Assembly: GCA_024681855.1 (NCBI GenBank)
Contig: JAILAB010000016.1
Coordinates: 1 to 34,532, forward strand
Length of the DNA: 34,532 nt
From: Elusimicrobiales bacterium
Lineage (GTDB): Bacteria; Elusimicrobiota; Elusimicrobia; Elusimicrobiales; UBA9959
Direction of reading: 5' to 3'
Part shown: in pieces, positions 8,525 to 17,815 of the stretch
Layout of the letters: every line of letters starts with the position of its first letter
Numbering within the stretch: the first letter of the stretch is position 1
Translations under genes and position numbers: made by a program
Notes under the pieces: model-generated
Seen by the model: the letters and a program-made list of their open reading frames with translations, nothing else
Databases searched by the model: none
Told to the model about the DNA's origin: nothing

Positions 8525-10294
8525 TTATTTGTCCGGAACATAGGTCGGGTCTATGTTCTTTTTATAATAATCCGGGTAAAGTGCGGACCATGTGTATTTG
8601 TTGTTGGGGCTCCACAGCACCCAGCTGTGCAGCAGGTTTTTGCGCAGGGCCCGTATCTGCTCGCCAACTTCATGCGGGCCGTATTTTGAAAAATCCTGCA
8701 AATACGGGCGCAGCTTTGCATAATTCAGTTCCAGGCGTGCCATTGCATCGCGCAGACCAAAGTTTATAACTTTGTAAGGCTCTGCGTTAGGGTTCTTAAG
8801 CCCGTAATGCCCAGGATAATAATGCGAAGGGTACATCATTGGATAAACATAATCCGCATACTGGGCTATAAGCGGCAGATTCTGCCCTATGCCCATATCG
8901 TCGCGCGCGGAAGTGGTAAGGCCGAACACATCGGCGGATATTCTTATCTGCTCCGGTATCTTTTCCCTGGCATAGCGCAGGAATTCCGCCAGATTTGCGC
9001 GCGCCTTGTCCCAGTTATGCGGCACTGAATACCTGCACAGGGAAACTTTTCCTTCAGAAGGATAGCGTATATAGTCAAACTGTATCTCGTCAAAACCAGC
9101 TTCCACGGCGCGCAATGCCACTGCTATATTATAATCCCATACCTCTTTGCTGTACTGGTCTGCCCAGGTTTTGCCTTTTCTGTCGCGCCATATATTGCCT
9201 TCGGGGGTTTTTACAGACAGGTCCGGCCTCCTTACTGGCAGAATGTCGTCTTTGAACAGCACAATTCTGCCTACGGTATACAGCCCTTCCTTTTTGAAAT
9301 CCTCAACCATTTTTTCCGGGTTTGGAATGGCCCCGGCGTAAGCCTTGTATTTTTCCGCCTTTTCCACGCCTTTTATATATACCGCCCCGTCCATTTCCTT
9401 CAGTGCAATAACTACGGTGTTAAGAACGGTTTTCTTTATATTGTTTATTATCTGCGTGCGCAATGGAGTTGAGCCGGCAACCCAGGCAGTTATATGCACT
9501 CCTCGTATTACAGGCTTGCTGTCTACAGCTTCTTTTACTGATTCTGATGATATTTTCAGTACCCAGCGGTCATCTGTGTATTTTCTTGGCTTGGTCTGTT
9601 TCTTTTCATCCGTTTTCCATGTATTTCCTTTTTCATTCTTTGCTGCAGAGCTGCTTTTTGCCTTAGCGCTGGCAGAAGGAGCTTTGGCTGCGGCATTTTG
9701 TTTTTTTGTGTCAGTATTTTTGTTTTTGTTGCTGCTGTCCTTTTTTTCTTTTTGTTCTTCTTTTAATGAGTTTTCCTTTTCCTCATTAGCGGAAGTGCTG
9801 TTTTCTTTTTCTGTCTCAGTCAGTTTTTCCTCTGTTGCTATTGCGTTTTCAGTAGAGGAAACTGTCTCTTTCTTTTCCTCTTTATTTTCGCTGTTTCCTT
9901 CTGAAATCCTTTCTTTCGTATTCTCTTCCTTCGAGACATTGTTTTCAATGTTTGTGTTATTTAAATCTGAGCCGGAAACAGAAGAATTTTCGCTTTTCTT
10001 ATCGCTGTTTTCTTTTGTTTTTGAAGAATTGCCTGCATCTTTCTCTTTTTCAGGCTCCGTTGCTGTTGTTTGAGGTGTTGCTGCAGGTGCTTCCGAAGCA
10101 TTGCTGTTACTGTCTTTTGTGGAATTATCTTGCTTAGTATCGCTGGAATTTTCTTCCTGAATGGCATCTTGCGGCCCAGCGGAATAGGCTCGGCCAGACT
10201 CTTTATCCGAATGGAAAGAGATATTTTTATCTCCGGCATTGCTAAAAGCTGGGGACATTAAAATCAAAAGGAAAAAAAGGACTACTATTTTCAT
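8525..10294 (-). CDS. Exported putative glycoside hydrolase, DUF4015 family, with long low-complexity linker
   Basis: The 589-aa protein has three parts. Residues 1-20 are a signal peptide (MKIVVLFFLLILMSPAFSNA). Residues about 22-240 are a low-complexity linker dominated by Glu, Lys, Ser, Asn and Thr, becoming Ala/Lys-rich near 200-220. Residues about 262-585 are a TIM-barrel-like DUF4015 (putative glycoside hydrolase) domain, recognised from RGVHITAWVAGS (264-275), the GRIVLFKDD segment and FDEIQFDYIRYP (401-412), whose acidic residues are the likely active-site carboxylates. Proteins of this family are thought to act on polysaccharide, but no substrate is established that I can name. The linker could span the periplasm or cell wall. 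Long open frames on the opposite strand across the linker are mirror images of its biased codons. It is divergent from the pullulanase gene, which may link the two functionally. Confidence 0.8.
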   Translation of the reverse strand: MKIVVLFFLLILMSPAFSNAGDKNISFHSDKESGRAYSAGPQDAIQEENSSDTKQDNSTKDSNSNASEAPAATPQTTATEPEKEKDAGNSSKTKENSDKKSENSSVSGSDLNNTNIENNVSKEENTKERISEGNSENKEEKKETVSSTENAIATEEKLTETEKENSTSANEEKENSLKEEQKEKKDSSNKNKNTDTKKQNAAAKAPSASAKAKSSSAAKNEKGNTWKTDEKKQTKPRKYTDDRWVLKISSESVKEAVDSKPVIRGVHITAWVAGSTPLRTQIINNIKKTVLNTVVIALKEMDGAVYIKGVEKAEKYKAYAGAIPNPEKMVEDFKKEGLYTVGRIVLFKDDILPVRRPDLSVKTPEGNIWRDRKGKTWADQYSKEVWDYNIAVALRAVEAGFDEIQFDYIRYPSEGKVSLCRYSVPHNWDKARANLAEFLRYAREKIPEQIRISADVFGLTTSARDDMGIGQNLPLIAQYADYVYPMMYPSHYYPGHYGLKNPNAEPYKVINFGLRDAMARLELNYAKLRPYLQDFSKYGPHEVGEQIRALRKNLLHSWVLWSPNNKYTWSALYPDYYKKNIDPTYVPDK

Positions 10295-10379
10295 ACATAA
10301 ATATTTTACAATTTAGTTATGGAGCATTAAACATTGTTGAATCTTAAATCGCATCTGCTCCAGATTTAAGGAGATCGGC

Positions 10380-12854
10380 ATGATTAAACTGTTTTTTGGA
10401 GTTTTATTTATGGCAAATATCGCAAGCGCTGCTGACATTAACATTCATTATAACCGGCTTGGCACTACAGACAATTGGAATTTATGGGTATGGAATGAGG
10501 AGCAGAAGCAGCCAGGATTTGAGGTTAAGCCTTCAGGGCGCGATGCATTCGGAATGCTTTTTAAGGTAGATGCAAAATCTAAAGGCCTTGAAAAGCGCCG
10601 CATAGGCATTCTTCCGCGCAGAGGCCAGTGGGAGGCAAAGGATAACCCTGAAAGATATTTTACCGAAGAAGGCAAAACTGACATATACATAATGGAAGGA
10701 GATCCGGAGGTGTATTTTTCAGTGCCGGAAATTTCCACTAAAGCCGTAAATGCCTGGCTTGACAAAGATGCCGCTGTCAGGGTAGCATTTAGCCGTCCTT
10801 TGCCGGCAGATTATGTGAATTCCCTTAATGTTTCTGTAAATGAAGATAAGAAAAGCTGGAAAGCATCCTCTTTATTCCCTGCTGCTCCAATGGCAAACGG
10901 AGCTTCGTCTGCATGGATCTTTCGCTTTGAAGGCTGGAAACCGAAAGCCGGCAATGCTGTGGAAGGCAAATACATTATATCTGCCGGTGAACTTGGGCAG
11001 CTTCCTATCAGTCTTGGAACAGCCGCATATAGCGATGAATTTACTTATTCCGGCAGACTGGGAGCAATACTTGAAGACGGAAAAACAATCATAAGAGTTT
11101 TTGCGCCTAAGGCTTCCGTTGCTTCGGTAAAGCTTCTTGATAAAGCTTCTGGGAACGTATCATTTGACAGAATGGTAAAAAAGGAAAAAGGAATATGGGA
11201 AAAGGAATATTCCAGTGACCTTTCAGGAAAATATTACCGCATTTCCACGATTCAGGACGGCAAAACTTATGAAGGCCTTGACCCCTATGCTGAATGCGTA
11301 ACCAATGATGACGGCTATGCTTATATCGGAAAAGAGAATACCTATGTTTCAGAAGGCCCGGCCTTTGACTGGAGCGAGTCTGTTATTTATGAGGTTCATC
11401 TGAGAGATCTTACGATAAGCAAGAATTCCGGAGCTAATTATAAGGGCCGCTATCTCGGCGCTGCCCAGTCAGGCACAAGGCATCCCAAATATCCTGGGCT
11501 TACTACCGGCTTGGACCACATAGCTGAACTTGGCGTTAATGTTGTTCACATAATGCCTTTTCAGGATTTCCAGAACAATGATAATTTTGAATCTTATAAT
11601 TGGGGATATATGCCTGTGAATTTCAATTCGCCTGAAGGCTCATACGCTACAGATCCTGTAGGGCCAGCGCGCATAAGCGAGGCTAAGAAAATGATAGACG
11701 CTTTTCATAAGAAAGGCATAAAAGTCGTAATGGATGTGGTATACAATCATACTGCTGAAAATAGGGCGGAAATTCATAATTTCAACGCCATGTCCATGGA
11801 TTATTATTATCGCCTGAATGCGGACGGGTCTTATTCCAATGGCTCCGGCTGCGGAAATGAGTTCAAAACCGAAGCGCCTATGGCTAGAAAATTCATGATA
11901 GACAGCCTTCTGCACTGGATGCGGGATTATAAAGTGGACGGCTTCCGCTTTGATCTTATGGGGCTGATAGACCTCGGCGCTGTTGATGAAATGGTTGCCG
12001 CACTTAGGAAGGAAAATCCGAATGTAATTATATATGGCGAGCCTTGGACTGGCGGCACAACTCCTGTTACGGGAGTGTCTAAGGGCACGCAGCGCTCTAA
12101 AGGCTATGCAGTGTTCAATGACATTATGCGCGATGCCATAAAGGGCAGCGTATTTAATGACAGGGAAAAAGGCTATGTTCAGGCTGGGCTTAATCGCGAA
12201 AAAGTCATTCGCGGCATAAAAGGCTCTATAGATGATTTCGCTGATTCTCCAATGGAAACCTTGAATTATGTCTCATGTCATGACAATCATACACTGTGGG
12301 ATAGAATAGACCGTTCGGCAGATGCCAGCATGGCTGAGAAAATAAAAATGGACAAGCTGGCCAATGCCATAGTTCTTACTTCGCAGGGCATTCCTTTCAT
12401 TCACGCTGGGGAGGAATTTCTCCGCACGAAGAAAGGAGAACATAATTCATATAATCTTCCTGATGAAATTAATCTTTTGGATTGGAACAGAAAACAGGCA
12501 TATATCAGCGTTTTCCAATACTATAAAGATCTGATAACATTGAGAAAAACTCATAAGGCATTCCGCATGAAGGCAGCTTATGAGGTAAGAAATAACCTTA
12601 AATTTTATGAGGACATTGGCATAAAAACTCCGGGAGCGGGCATAGGCTATGTTCTTGACGGTGCTGCTGCTGGCGACTCTTGGCAGAGCATAGCCGTGCT
12701 GATCAATCCTTCAAAGAAACCAGCTAAATTTGCGCTTCCTGAAGGCAAATGGCAAATGGCCTTTGATGAGAATGGCTTTTATAAGGGCGATTATAAGCCT
12801 TTGAAGGGCAGCTTAAAAGTGCCTCCGTTGAGCCTTATTGTTTTAAGGAAATAA
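10380..12854 (+). CDS. Exported pullulanase-type alpha-glucan debranching enzyme (GH13)
   Basis: This 824-aa protein opens with a signal peptide (MIKLFFGVLFMANIASAA) and then an N-terminal starch-binding CBM41/PUD-like domain (about 20-115, INIHYNRLGTTDNWNLWVW). A CBM48-like domain (about 225-310) precedes the GH13 catalytic barrel. The four GH13 regions are present: DVVYNHT (Asp near 452), GFRFDLMG (nucleophile Asp near 525), IIYGEPW (acid/base Glu near 554) and VSCHDNHT (Asp near 635). The YNWGYMPVNFNSPEGSYATDP segment is typical of type I pullulanases, which hydrolyse alpha-1,6 branch points in pullulan, starch or glycogen. Export implies action on external or periplasmic alpha-glucan. The start has a strong AAGGAG ribosome-binding site. 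A short C-terminal beta domain ends the protein. No terminator is visible in the 76 bp before the PorV-like gene's promoter. Confidence 0.92.
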   Translation: MIKLFFGVLFMANIASAADINIHYNRLGTTDNWNLWVWNEEQKQPGFEVKPSGRDAFGMLFKVDAKSKGLEKRRIGILPRRGQWEAKDNPERYFTEEGKTDIYIMEGDPEVYFSVPEISTKAVNAWLDKDAAVRVAFSRPLPADYVNSLNVSVNEDKKSWKASSLFPAAPMANGASSAWIFRFEGWKPKAGNAVEGKYIISAGELGQLPISLGTAAYSDEFTYSGRLGAILEDGKTIIRVFAPKASVASVKLLDKASGNVSFDRMVKKEKGIWEKEYSSDLSGKYYRISTIQDGKTYEGLDPYAECVTNDDGYAYIGKENTYVSEGPAFDWSESVIYEVHLRDLTISKNSGANYKGRYLGAAQSGTRHPKYPGLTTGLDHIAELGVNVVHIMPFQDFQNNDNFESYNWGYMPVNFNSPEGSYATDPVGPARISEAKKMIDAFHKKGIKVVMDVVYNHTAENRAEIHNFNAMSMDYYYRLNADGSYSNGSGCGNEFKTEAPMARKFMIDSLLHWMRDYKVDGFRFDLMGLIDLGAVDEMVAALRKENPNVIIYGEPWTGGTTPVTGVSKGTQRSKGYAVFNDIMRDAIKGSVFNDREKGYVQAGLNREKVIRGIKGSIDDFADSPMETLNYVSCHDNHTLWDRIDRSADASMAEKIKMDKLANAIVLTSQGIPFIHAGEEFLRTKKGEHNSYNLPDEINLLDWNRKQAYISVFQYYKDLITLRKTHKAFRMKAAYEVRNNLKFYEDIGIKTPGAGIGYVLDGAAAGDSWQSIAVLINPSKKPAKFALPEGKWQMAFDENGFYKGDYKPLKGSLKVPPLSLIVLRK

Positions 12855-12911
12855 AAAATACAAAATTGCGCTTTTGTTCTGTCGGACCGCTTTAATTTTT
12901 ATGTTTTTATG

Positions 12912-12917
12912 TATAAT
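12912..12917 (+). promoter_or_regulatory. -10 box before the PorV-like gene
   Basis: TATAAT at 12912-12917 has no good -35 at normal spacing. Transcription would start near 12924, upstream of both candidate start codons (12931 and 12952). Confidence 0.35.
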
Positions 12918-12951
12918 ATAGAAAAGCGGCATGACCCGTGAAAAAGATGAT

Positions 12952-13980
12952 ATGAAGAAAACAGCTGTTTTTCTCCTTTTTGTATTACTATCGCTGTTTG
13001 GCGAAACTAGTCTTTTTGCCTCTTCTGATTATGGAACCACTGCCGCTAATTTTTTAAAGGTTCCGGTGGCTCCAGTTCCTTCCGGAATGGGACAAGCATA
13101 TACTGCCATGTATGGCACGGATTCGGTGCTTTATAATCCTGCCGCACTGTCCATGATGAGTTATTCTTCTATTTCTGGCGCTCATAATCAGTATTTTATG
13201 AATATGACTCAGGAATATCTGGCTTCTAACCTGCGTTTCTCATTTGGCACTATTGCCGCATCTTATTCTTCTTTTTCAAGCGGGAAATTCCAGGGTTATG
13301 ATAGTGAAGATCATCCTTATGGAGACATATCTGCTCAGTTTAGTTCCATTAGCCTGACTTTTTCTAAATCCTGGCCTTACTTTCCGGATGACAGGAATAT
13401 GATTGATTCCATGCTCGTCACTCCATATTGGACAAGGCTTAGGCCTGTTGAGGATTTTAGGCCTAAAACTTACCGCTTTGCGATAGGCGCTTCGGTGAAG
13501 AATATTAGCGAAAAGCTGGATGACAGCACTGCTAACACATTTGCTTTTGATGCCGGGGCGATGCTTATTTTGCCAGGCCATTGGCAATTTGGCTTCTCTT
13601 CTATGAATAATGGAGGGGAAGTAAAGCATGCGGTTCAGTCTTTCCCTTTGCCTTCTGTTCTTCGCTTGGGCGTAGCTAAGGATGTTCACACTAAAGGCGA
13701 TGTGATGATTTTTACTTTTGCGGCTGACGGAGTAAAGTATAAGGATTCCGATGCATACATTAACTCAGGCCTGGAAGTTAATATTGCCAGCGTTTTTCAG
13801 GCAAGAGTAGGCTATACTACTCAGAATGACGTGCTTTCTTCTTTGACAGCCGGCGCAGGACTTAGCCTTGACCTTTTTGGAGTTGACGGTTTCATGAGAG
13901 GGGCCAGAATTGATTATGCTTTTGTTAATTATAGTGATTTCGGCGCTACTCATCGCATAGGCTTCCAAGTTATCTGGTAG
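12952..13980 (+). CDS. PorV/PorQ-like outer-membrane beta-barrel protein
   Basis: From the ATG at 12952 the protein is 342 aa, starting with a signal peptide (MKKTAVFLLFVLLSLFG, cleavage near SLFA/SS). The mature N-terminus YGTTAANFLKVPVAPVPSGMGQAYTAM, followed by DSVLYNPAALSMM, is characteristic of PorV/PorQ and related FadL-like barrels. The rest alternates polar and aromatic residues as outer-membrane strands do and ends in an aromatic residue (IGFQVIW), as barrel proteins usually do. PorV proteins take part in type IX secretion in Bacteroidota. Relatives in other phyla have unknown roles, and no type IX genes are visible here. The ATG at 12931 would add seven charged residues before the signal peptide, so 12952 is preferred. 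Confidence 0.78.
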   Translation: MKKTAVFLLFVLLSLFGETSLFASSDYGTTAANFLKVPVAPVPSGMGQAYTAMYGTDSVLYNPAALSMMSYSSISGAHNQYFMNMTQEYLASNLRFSFGTIAASYSSFSSGKFQGYDSEDHPYGDISAQFSSISLTFSKSWPYFPDDRNMIDSMLVTPYWTRLRPVEDFRPKTYRFAIGASVKNISEKLDDSTANTFAFDAGAMLILPGHWQFGFSSMNNGGEVKHAVQSFPLPSVLRLGVAKDVHTKGDVMIFTFAADGVKYKDSDAYINSGLEVNIASVFQARVGYTTQNDVLSSLTAGAGLSLDLFGVDGFMRGARIDYAFVNYSDFGATHRIGFQVIW

Positions 13981-14010
13981 CTTTTTCCTTCATTCATTTA
14001 TAATTTTTTT

Positions 14011-14035
14011 ATGAGCTTAAATGCTCATTATTTTT
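14011..14035 (+). terminator. Weak terminator after the PorV-like gene
   Basis: A 6-bp stem (ATGAGC at 14011-14016, GCTCAT at 14023-14028, loop TTAAAT) is followed by TATTTTT. The stem is short, so efficiency is doubtful. Confidence 0.45.
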
Positions 14036-14050
14036 AATTGTAATAATTTG

Positions 14051-14056
14051 TATAAT
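14051..14056 (+). promoter_or_regulatory. -10 box of the isoprenoid operon, probably leaderless
   Basis: TATAAT at 14051-14056 is 7 nt before the ATG at 14064, with no ribosome-binding site between them. No clear -35 is seen. Confidence 0.45.
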
Positions 14057-14063
14057 TAAACTT

Positions 14064-15002
14064 ATGAATAATATTGTTTCTGCATATCTTAAAGACCATG
14101 CAGCCATGGTCACGAAGGCCGGTCCTGAACTTATAAAAAAATTCACCGGCTGTCATCCGCGCCTCATAGAGGCCATGCTTTACTCCTATACCGCAGGCGG
14201 AAAGAGACTCCGCCCTTCAATGATGTATGCTTCCTATGAAGTTTTCGGTGGAAAAGCGGAGGATATAACACCGGCGGCAGTGGCTTTGGAAATGCTGCAG
14301 ACATATTCCCTTATACATGACGATCTGCCATGTATGGATAATGACGATCTGCGCCGCGGAAAGCCTACTTCACATAAAGTTTTCGGCGAGGCCAATGCCC
14401 TGCTTGCTGGCGACGCTCTTGCCATTGACCCGTTTACGGTTCTGCTTAATTCCGAATATCCTGAAAAGGTGAAGGCTCATCTGTGCCGCGCCGCAGGCAT
14501 TCTCGCCAGACGTGCCGGTGCACAGGGAATGATTTCCGGACAGTTCCTTGACAAGGAATCCGAAGGTTTCCTTCTCAATCCGCAGAATATGTCCATAGAA
14601 GACCTCCGGAAAGAGGGCCTGCGCCGCCTTGAGTATATTCAGCTTCACAAAACCGCAGATCTGTTTATGATGGCCACGGAAATAGGAACCGTTCTGGCTG
14701 GAGCTCCCGAAGAAGATTTCAGACTTATGTCCGAATACGGGCTTGAAACCGGTCTGTGCCTGCAGATTTCAGATGACATTCTGGATGTAACCGCAGACAG
14801 AAAGAAATTGGGAAAGAGTTCCAATGATGCGGAAATGGGAAAACTTACCTATGTTACGCTTTTCGGTCTTGACGGAGCCAGAGAACATCTGGACAAACAT
14901 TACAAGGCCGCCCTTGCCGCAATAAGCAAGGTCAAAGGCGATGAAAAGCTAAAAGACATTCTTTCTGGAATAGCTGAATATATTTGTGTGAGAGATCTTT
15001 AA
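14064..15002 (+). CDS. ispA: Polyprenyl diphosphate synthase (farnesyl/geranylgeranyl type)
   Basis: The 312-aa protein is a trans-isoprenyl diphosphate synthase. The first aspartate-rich motif is DDLPCMD (86-92), followed by the conserved RRGKPT, and the second is DDILD in QISDDILDVT (near 237). The region GGKRLRP (45-51) binds isopentenyl diphosphate. It condenses IPP with allylic diphosphates in the cytoplasm to make C15 or C20 precursors for quinones and the undecaprenyl carrier. Chain length is not certain from sequence, so ispA is a conventional label. It sits 1 bp before dxs, so the first committed enzyme of the MEP pathway and a prenyl elongation enzyme are co-transcribed. Translation probably starts on a leaderless mRNA. 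Codons here look richer in G and C than in the dxs gene that follows. Confidence 0.88.
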   Translation: MNNIVSAYLKDHAAMVTKAGPELIKKFTGCHPRLIEAMLYSYTAGGKRLRPSMMYASYEVFGGKAEDITPAAVALEMLQTYSLIHDDLPCMDNDDLRRGKPTSHKVFGEANALLAGDALAIDPFTVLLNSEYPEKVKAHLCRAAGILARRAGAQGMISGQFLDKESEGFLLNPQNMSIEDLRKEGLRRLEYIQLHKTADLFMMATEIGTVLAGAPEEDFRLMSEYGLETGLCLQISDDILDVTADRKKLGKSSNDAEMGKLTYVTLFGLDGAREHLDKHYKAALAAISKVKGDEKLKDILSGIAEYICVRDL

Positions 15003-15003
15003 A

Positions 15004-16863
15004 ATGCTGGCTGACATACGTGGTCCTGAAGACATAAGAAAGCTGCCTGTTTCCGCATTGCCGGATCTGGCTGCTGAAGTGCGAAAAACAATTATTGATG
15101 GCGTTGCGAATACAGGCGGGCATCTAGCTTCAAGCCTTGGAGCTACAGATCTTATACTTGCCCTCCATTATGTTTTTGATACGCCTAAAGACAGGCTGGT
15201 TTTTGACACAGGGCATCAGACCTATGCCCATAAGATTCTTACTGGCCGGGCGGAGCAGTTTAAAAAAATACGCACCAAGGGCGGAATTTCCGGCTTTCTT
15301 AAACGCTATGAGTCCGAATATGATTCTTTCGGAGCAGGGCATGCTTCCACAGCCTTGTCTGCGGCTGCTGGAATGGCAGCCGCTAGGGACAGGCAGGCAG
15401 ATGACCGCCGCATTGTGGCTATTGTAGCCGATGGCGCAATGACAGGCGGAATGTCCTGGGAAGCCATGCAGAACATTGGATTAATGCGCACTAATATGCT
15501 GGTAGTGCTTAATGATAATCAGATGTTCATATCAAAGCGCGTGGGCAGGCTGGGCAATCTTCTTACTAAAGCTATGACATTGGGCCGCGTGCAGGATGCT
15601 GGCCGCAAGGTGGAACTCTTCCTTAATCGTTTTCAGTTCTGGGGCAAAAATGCTTTGAAGGCGGCAAAAAGGGCAAGAGCTCTTTTCCTGCCAGGAATGA
15701 TTTTTGAGGAAATGGGTTTTACATATTATGGCCCTGTGAATGGCAATAATATAACAGATCTTGTAGAGACTCTTAACTATGTGAAAGACCTGAAAGGCCC
15801 TGTGCTTCTTCATGTCGTAACTAAAAAAGGATATGGCTATGATCCGGCAGAGGAAAAGCCTACGGCCTATCATGGCGCTGGAAAATTTGACGCGGCTACA
15901 GGAGAATTTATTAAGCCTGGCGTTCCGCAGCCTCCATCTTTCACGTCTGTGTTTGGTAAAACTTTAGTTCGCCTTGCCGAGAAAGATCCCAGAATATGCG
16001 CCATAACTGCCGCAATGCCTGAAGGAACTGGCACTGATAAGTTCAGGGACAGATTCCCTAAGAGATATTATGATGTCGGCATTGCGGAAGAACATGCCGT
16101 AACTTTTGCAGCAGGCCTTGCTGCTGACGGCGAAAAACCTGTTTGCGCTATTTATTCGTCTTTCATACAGCGTTCTTTTGACCAGGTTATGCATGACATA
16201 GCTTTGCAGAAGCTGCCGGTGGTTATAGCCCTTGATAGGTCAGGCATAGTCGGTGAAGACGGGCCAACTCATCATGGCGTATTTGATATGTCATTATTCC
16301 GTATGCTGCCGGATGTTGCATGCATGGCTCCTGCCGATGAGAATGAGCTGCAGCATATGCTAGCTACAGCCTTGTCATTGGATAAGCCGGTTGTGCTGCG
16401 CTATCCTCGCGGCAAGGGCTTTGGAGTGCCGCTGGATCCAGATCTTAAAATTCTTCCTTTTGGCAAAGGCCGAATCATTTCCAAAGGTAAGGATATTAAT
16501 TTTGCTGCAATAGGCAATCGTGTTCACCCGGCTGAAAAGGCTTGCGAGATACTAAAAGCCAGAGGGATTGATGCCGGAGTTGCTGATATGCGTTTCATAA
16601 AGCCTCTTGATTTTGAGCTGTTGCAGGAACTGTCTTCCATGCCCATTGTTACAGTAGAAGATAATTCGCTTGCCGGAGGTTTTGGCTCTGCAGTAATTGA
16701 GGCTTTCAATTCTGCCGGAAAGAAAGCAAATGTCTTGCGCCTCGGCATCCCAGATGCATGGGTTGAGCATGGCAAGGCAGATGAACTGTACGAGGAACTT
16801 GGCCTTACTTCGGAGACAATGGCTGATAAGGCAGAGGAATGGCTTAAGTCCCTGAAAAAATAA
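15004..16863 (+). CDS. dxs: 1-deoxy-D-xylulose-5-phosphate synthase
   Basis: The 619-aa length is typical. DXS condenses pyruvate and glyceraldehyde 3-phosphate with thiamine diphosphate to start the MEP isoprenoid pathway. Family segments are present in order: HLASSLGATDL (40-50), VFDTGHQTYAHKILTGR (66-82), SFGAGHASTALSAAAGMA (108-125), the ThDP/Mg motif VADGAMTGG (141-149) with LNDNQM (169-174), the transketolase segment GIAEEHAVTFAAGLA and DRSGIVGEDGPTHHGVFD. One oddity: the usual GDG of the ThDP motif is ADG (Ala142), while the metal-binding Asp143 and Asn170 remain. The start codon is 1 bp after the ispA stop with no clear ribosome-binding site, suggesting translational coupling. The gene probably supplies IspA with substrate via later MEP enzymes encoded elsewhere. 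Confidence 0.95.
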   Translation: MLADIRGPEDIRKLPVSALPDLAAEVRKTIIDGVANTGGHLASSLGATDLILALHYVFDTPKDRLVFDTGHQTYAHKILTGRAEQFKKIRTKGGISGFLKRYESEYDSFGAGHASTALSAAAGMAAARDRQADDRRIVAIVADGAMTGGMSWEAMQNIGLMRTNMLVVLNDNQMFISKRVGRLGNLLTKAMTLGRVQDAGRKVELFLNRFQFWGKNALKAAKRARALFLPGMIFEEMGFTYYGPVNGNNITDLVETLNYVKDLKGPVLLHVVTKKGYGYDPAEEKPTAYHGAGKFDAATGEFIKPGVPQPPSFTSVFGKTLVRLAEKDPRICAITAAMPEGTGTDKFRDRFPKRYYDVGIAEEHAVTFAAGLAADGEKPVCAIYSSFIQRSFDQVMHDIALQKLPVVIALDRSGIVGEDGPTHHGVFDMSLFRMLPDVACMAPADENELQHMLATALSLDKPVVLRYPRGKGFGVPLDPDLKILPFGKGRIISKGKDINFAAIGNRVHPAEKACEILKARGIDAGVADMRFIKPLDFELLQELSSMPIVTVEDNSLAGGFGSAVIEAFNSAGKKANVLRLGIPDAWVEHGKADELYEELGLTSETMADKAEEWLKSLKK

Positions 16864-16885
16864 CTTTTCGGAGGGTTTTATCAGT

Positions 16886-17734
16886 ATGGGCATTGAAAAA
16901 TCAAATGAGGCGCAATATAAGTCTTATATAGATGCAAGCGCTGATTCGGAATTTTTGGCCCGCAGCGAGCTTCAGCAAATTAGGCTGCAGCTGGAATCTC
17001 TAAAGCCAGACCTGCTTCTTAAAGAAGCTGGAGTTAAATCAACGGTAGTTGTATTTGGCAGCGCTCGCGCAAGAGATGCTGAGCAGCTTAAAAAAAATAT
17101 TGAAGAAATAGAGAATGGCTTGAAAGCTAATACCTCTGATCCTGTGCTTAGAGAGCAGCTTAAGACTGCTGAAAAGATGAAAGCCTCCATTAAGTTTTAT
17201 GATATAGCAAGGGAGTTTGCTAATATCGTTGGTAAAGAGGAAGTGCGGCCTGGAGTAAAGCTTATGGTCGTCACTGGAGGAGGACCCGGCATTATGGAAG
17301 CTGCCAATCGCGGAGCTTATGATGCCGGAGCTAAGAATATAGGGCTTCATATAAACATCACGCATGAACAGAAGCCTAATCCTTATGTGACTCCTGAGCT
17401 TTGCTTTCAGTTTCACTATTTTGCAATACGCAAAATGGTTTTTGTAACATATTCTCGCGCTTTGGTTGTCTTCCCTGGCGGCTTTGGCACAATGGATGAA
17501 CTTTTTGAAGTTCTTGCTTTAGTTCAGACGGCAAAAAAAGAGAGCATTCCAATAATACTTGTTGGTAAAGAATTCTGGAATGATGTAATTAACTTTCAAA
17601 ATTTCCTTAAGTGGGGTTATATTTCCGAAGATGATCTTAACCTCTTTAAGTTTGCCGATTCGGCAAGAGAAATATGGAACTATATAAAAGAGTTCTATAA
17701 AGACCGGGAAATCCCGTCCAATGCTAATATGTGA
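16886..17734 (+). CDS. LOG family (Rossmann-fold nucleotide phosphoribohydrolase-like) protein
   Basis: The 282-aa protein has the LOG signatures GGGPGIMEAANRGA (starting near residue 131) and PGGFGTMDELFEVL (starting near 195), within a Rossmann fold opened by VVVFGSARA (near 52). LOG proteins cleave N6-substituted or ordinary nucleoside 5'-monophosphates to base and ribose 5-phosphate. Many were formerly mis-annotated as lysine decarboxylases. It is longer than the roughly 190-aa short form: an N-terminal helical extension and an inserted helix-rich segment (about 65-105) match the longer type. GGAGGG at 16870-16875 lies 10 nt before the ATG, a little far. It follows dxs by 22 bp and is probably part of that operon, ending at the hairpin at 17785. 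Confidence 0.88.
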   Translation: MGIEKSNEAQYKSYIDASADSEFLARSELQQIRLQLESLKPDLLLKEAGVKSTVVVFGSARARDAEQLKKNIEEIENGLKANTSDPVLREQLKTAEKMKASIKFYDIAREFANIVGKEEVRPGVKLMVVTGGGPGIMEAANRGAYDAGAKNIGLHINITHEQKPNPYVTPELCFQFHYFAIRKMVFVTYSRALVVFPGGFGTMDELFEVLALVQTAKKESIPIILVGKEFWNDVINFQNFLKWGYISEDDLNLFKFADSAREIWNYIKEFYKDREIPSNANM

Positions 17735-17784
17735 GCTTTCTCCAATTAGCTTTTATGTCATTAGCTTAATTTGTTAATGCGGAG

Positions 17785-17815
17785 GCAGCTGGGTTTTAGA
17801 GGCAGTTGCTTTTTT
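17785..17815 (+). terminator. Rho-independent terminator after the LOG gene
   Basis: GCAGCTG (17785-17791) pairs with CAGTTGC (17803-17809) with one G-U pair, followed by six T. The rest of the gap to 17951 shows no other recognisable signal. Confidence 0.6.

Noticed and set aside
9345-10073. 242-aa plus-strand open frame rich in Phe and Ser
   Set aside because: It is the antisense of the Glu/Lys/Ser linker of the DUF4015 gene. Purine-rich low-complexity codons leave the opposite strand open.
12931-12951. Upstream ATG for the PorV-like gene
   Set aside because: It would put seven charged residues ahead of a standard signal peptide; the ATG at 12952 fits better.
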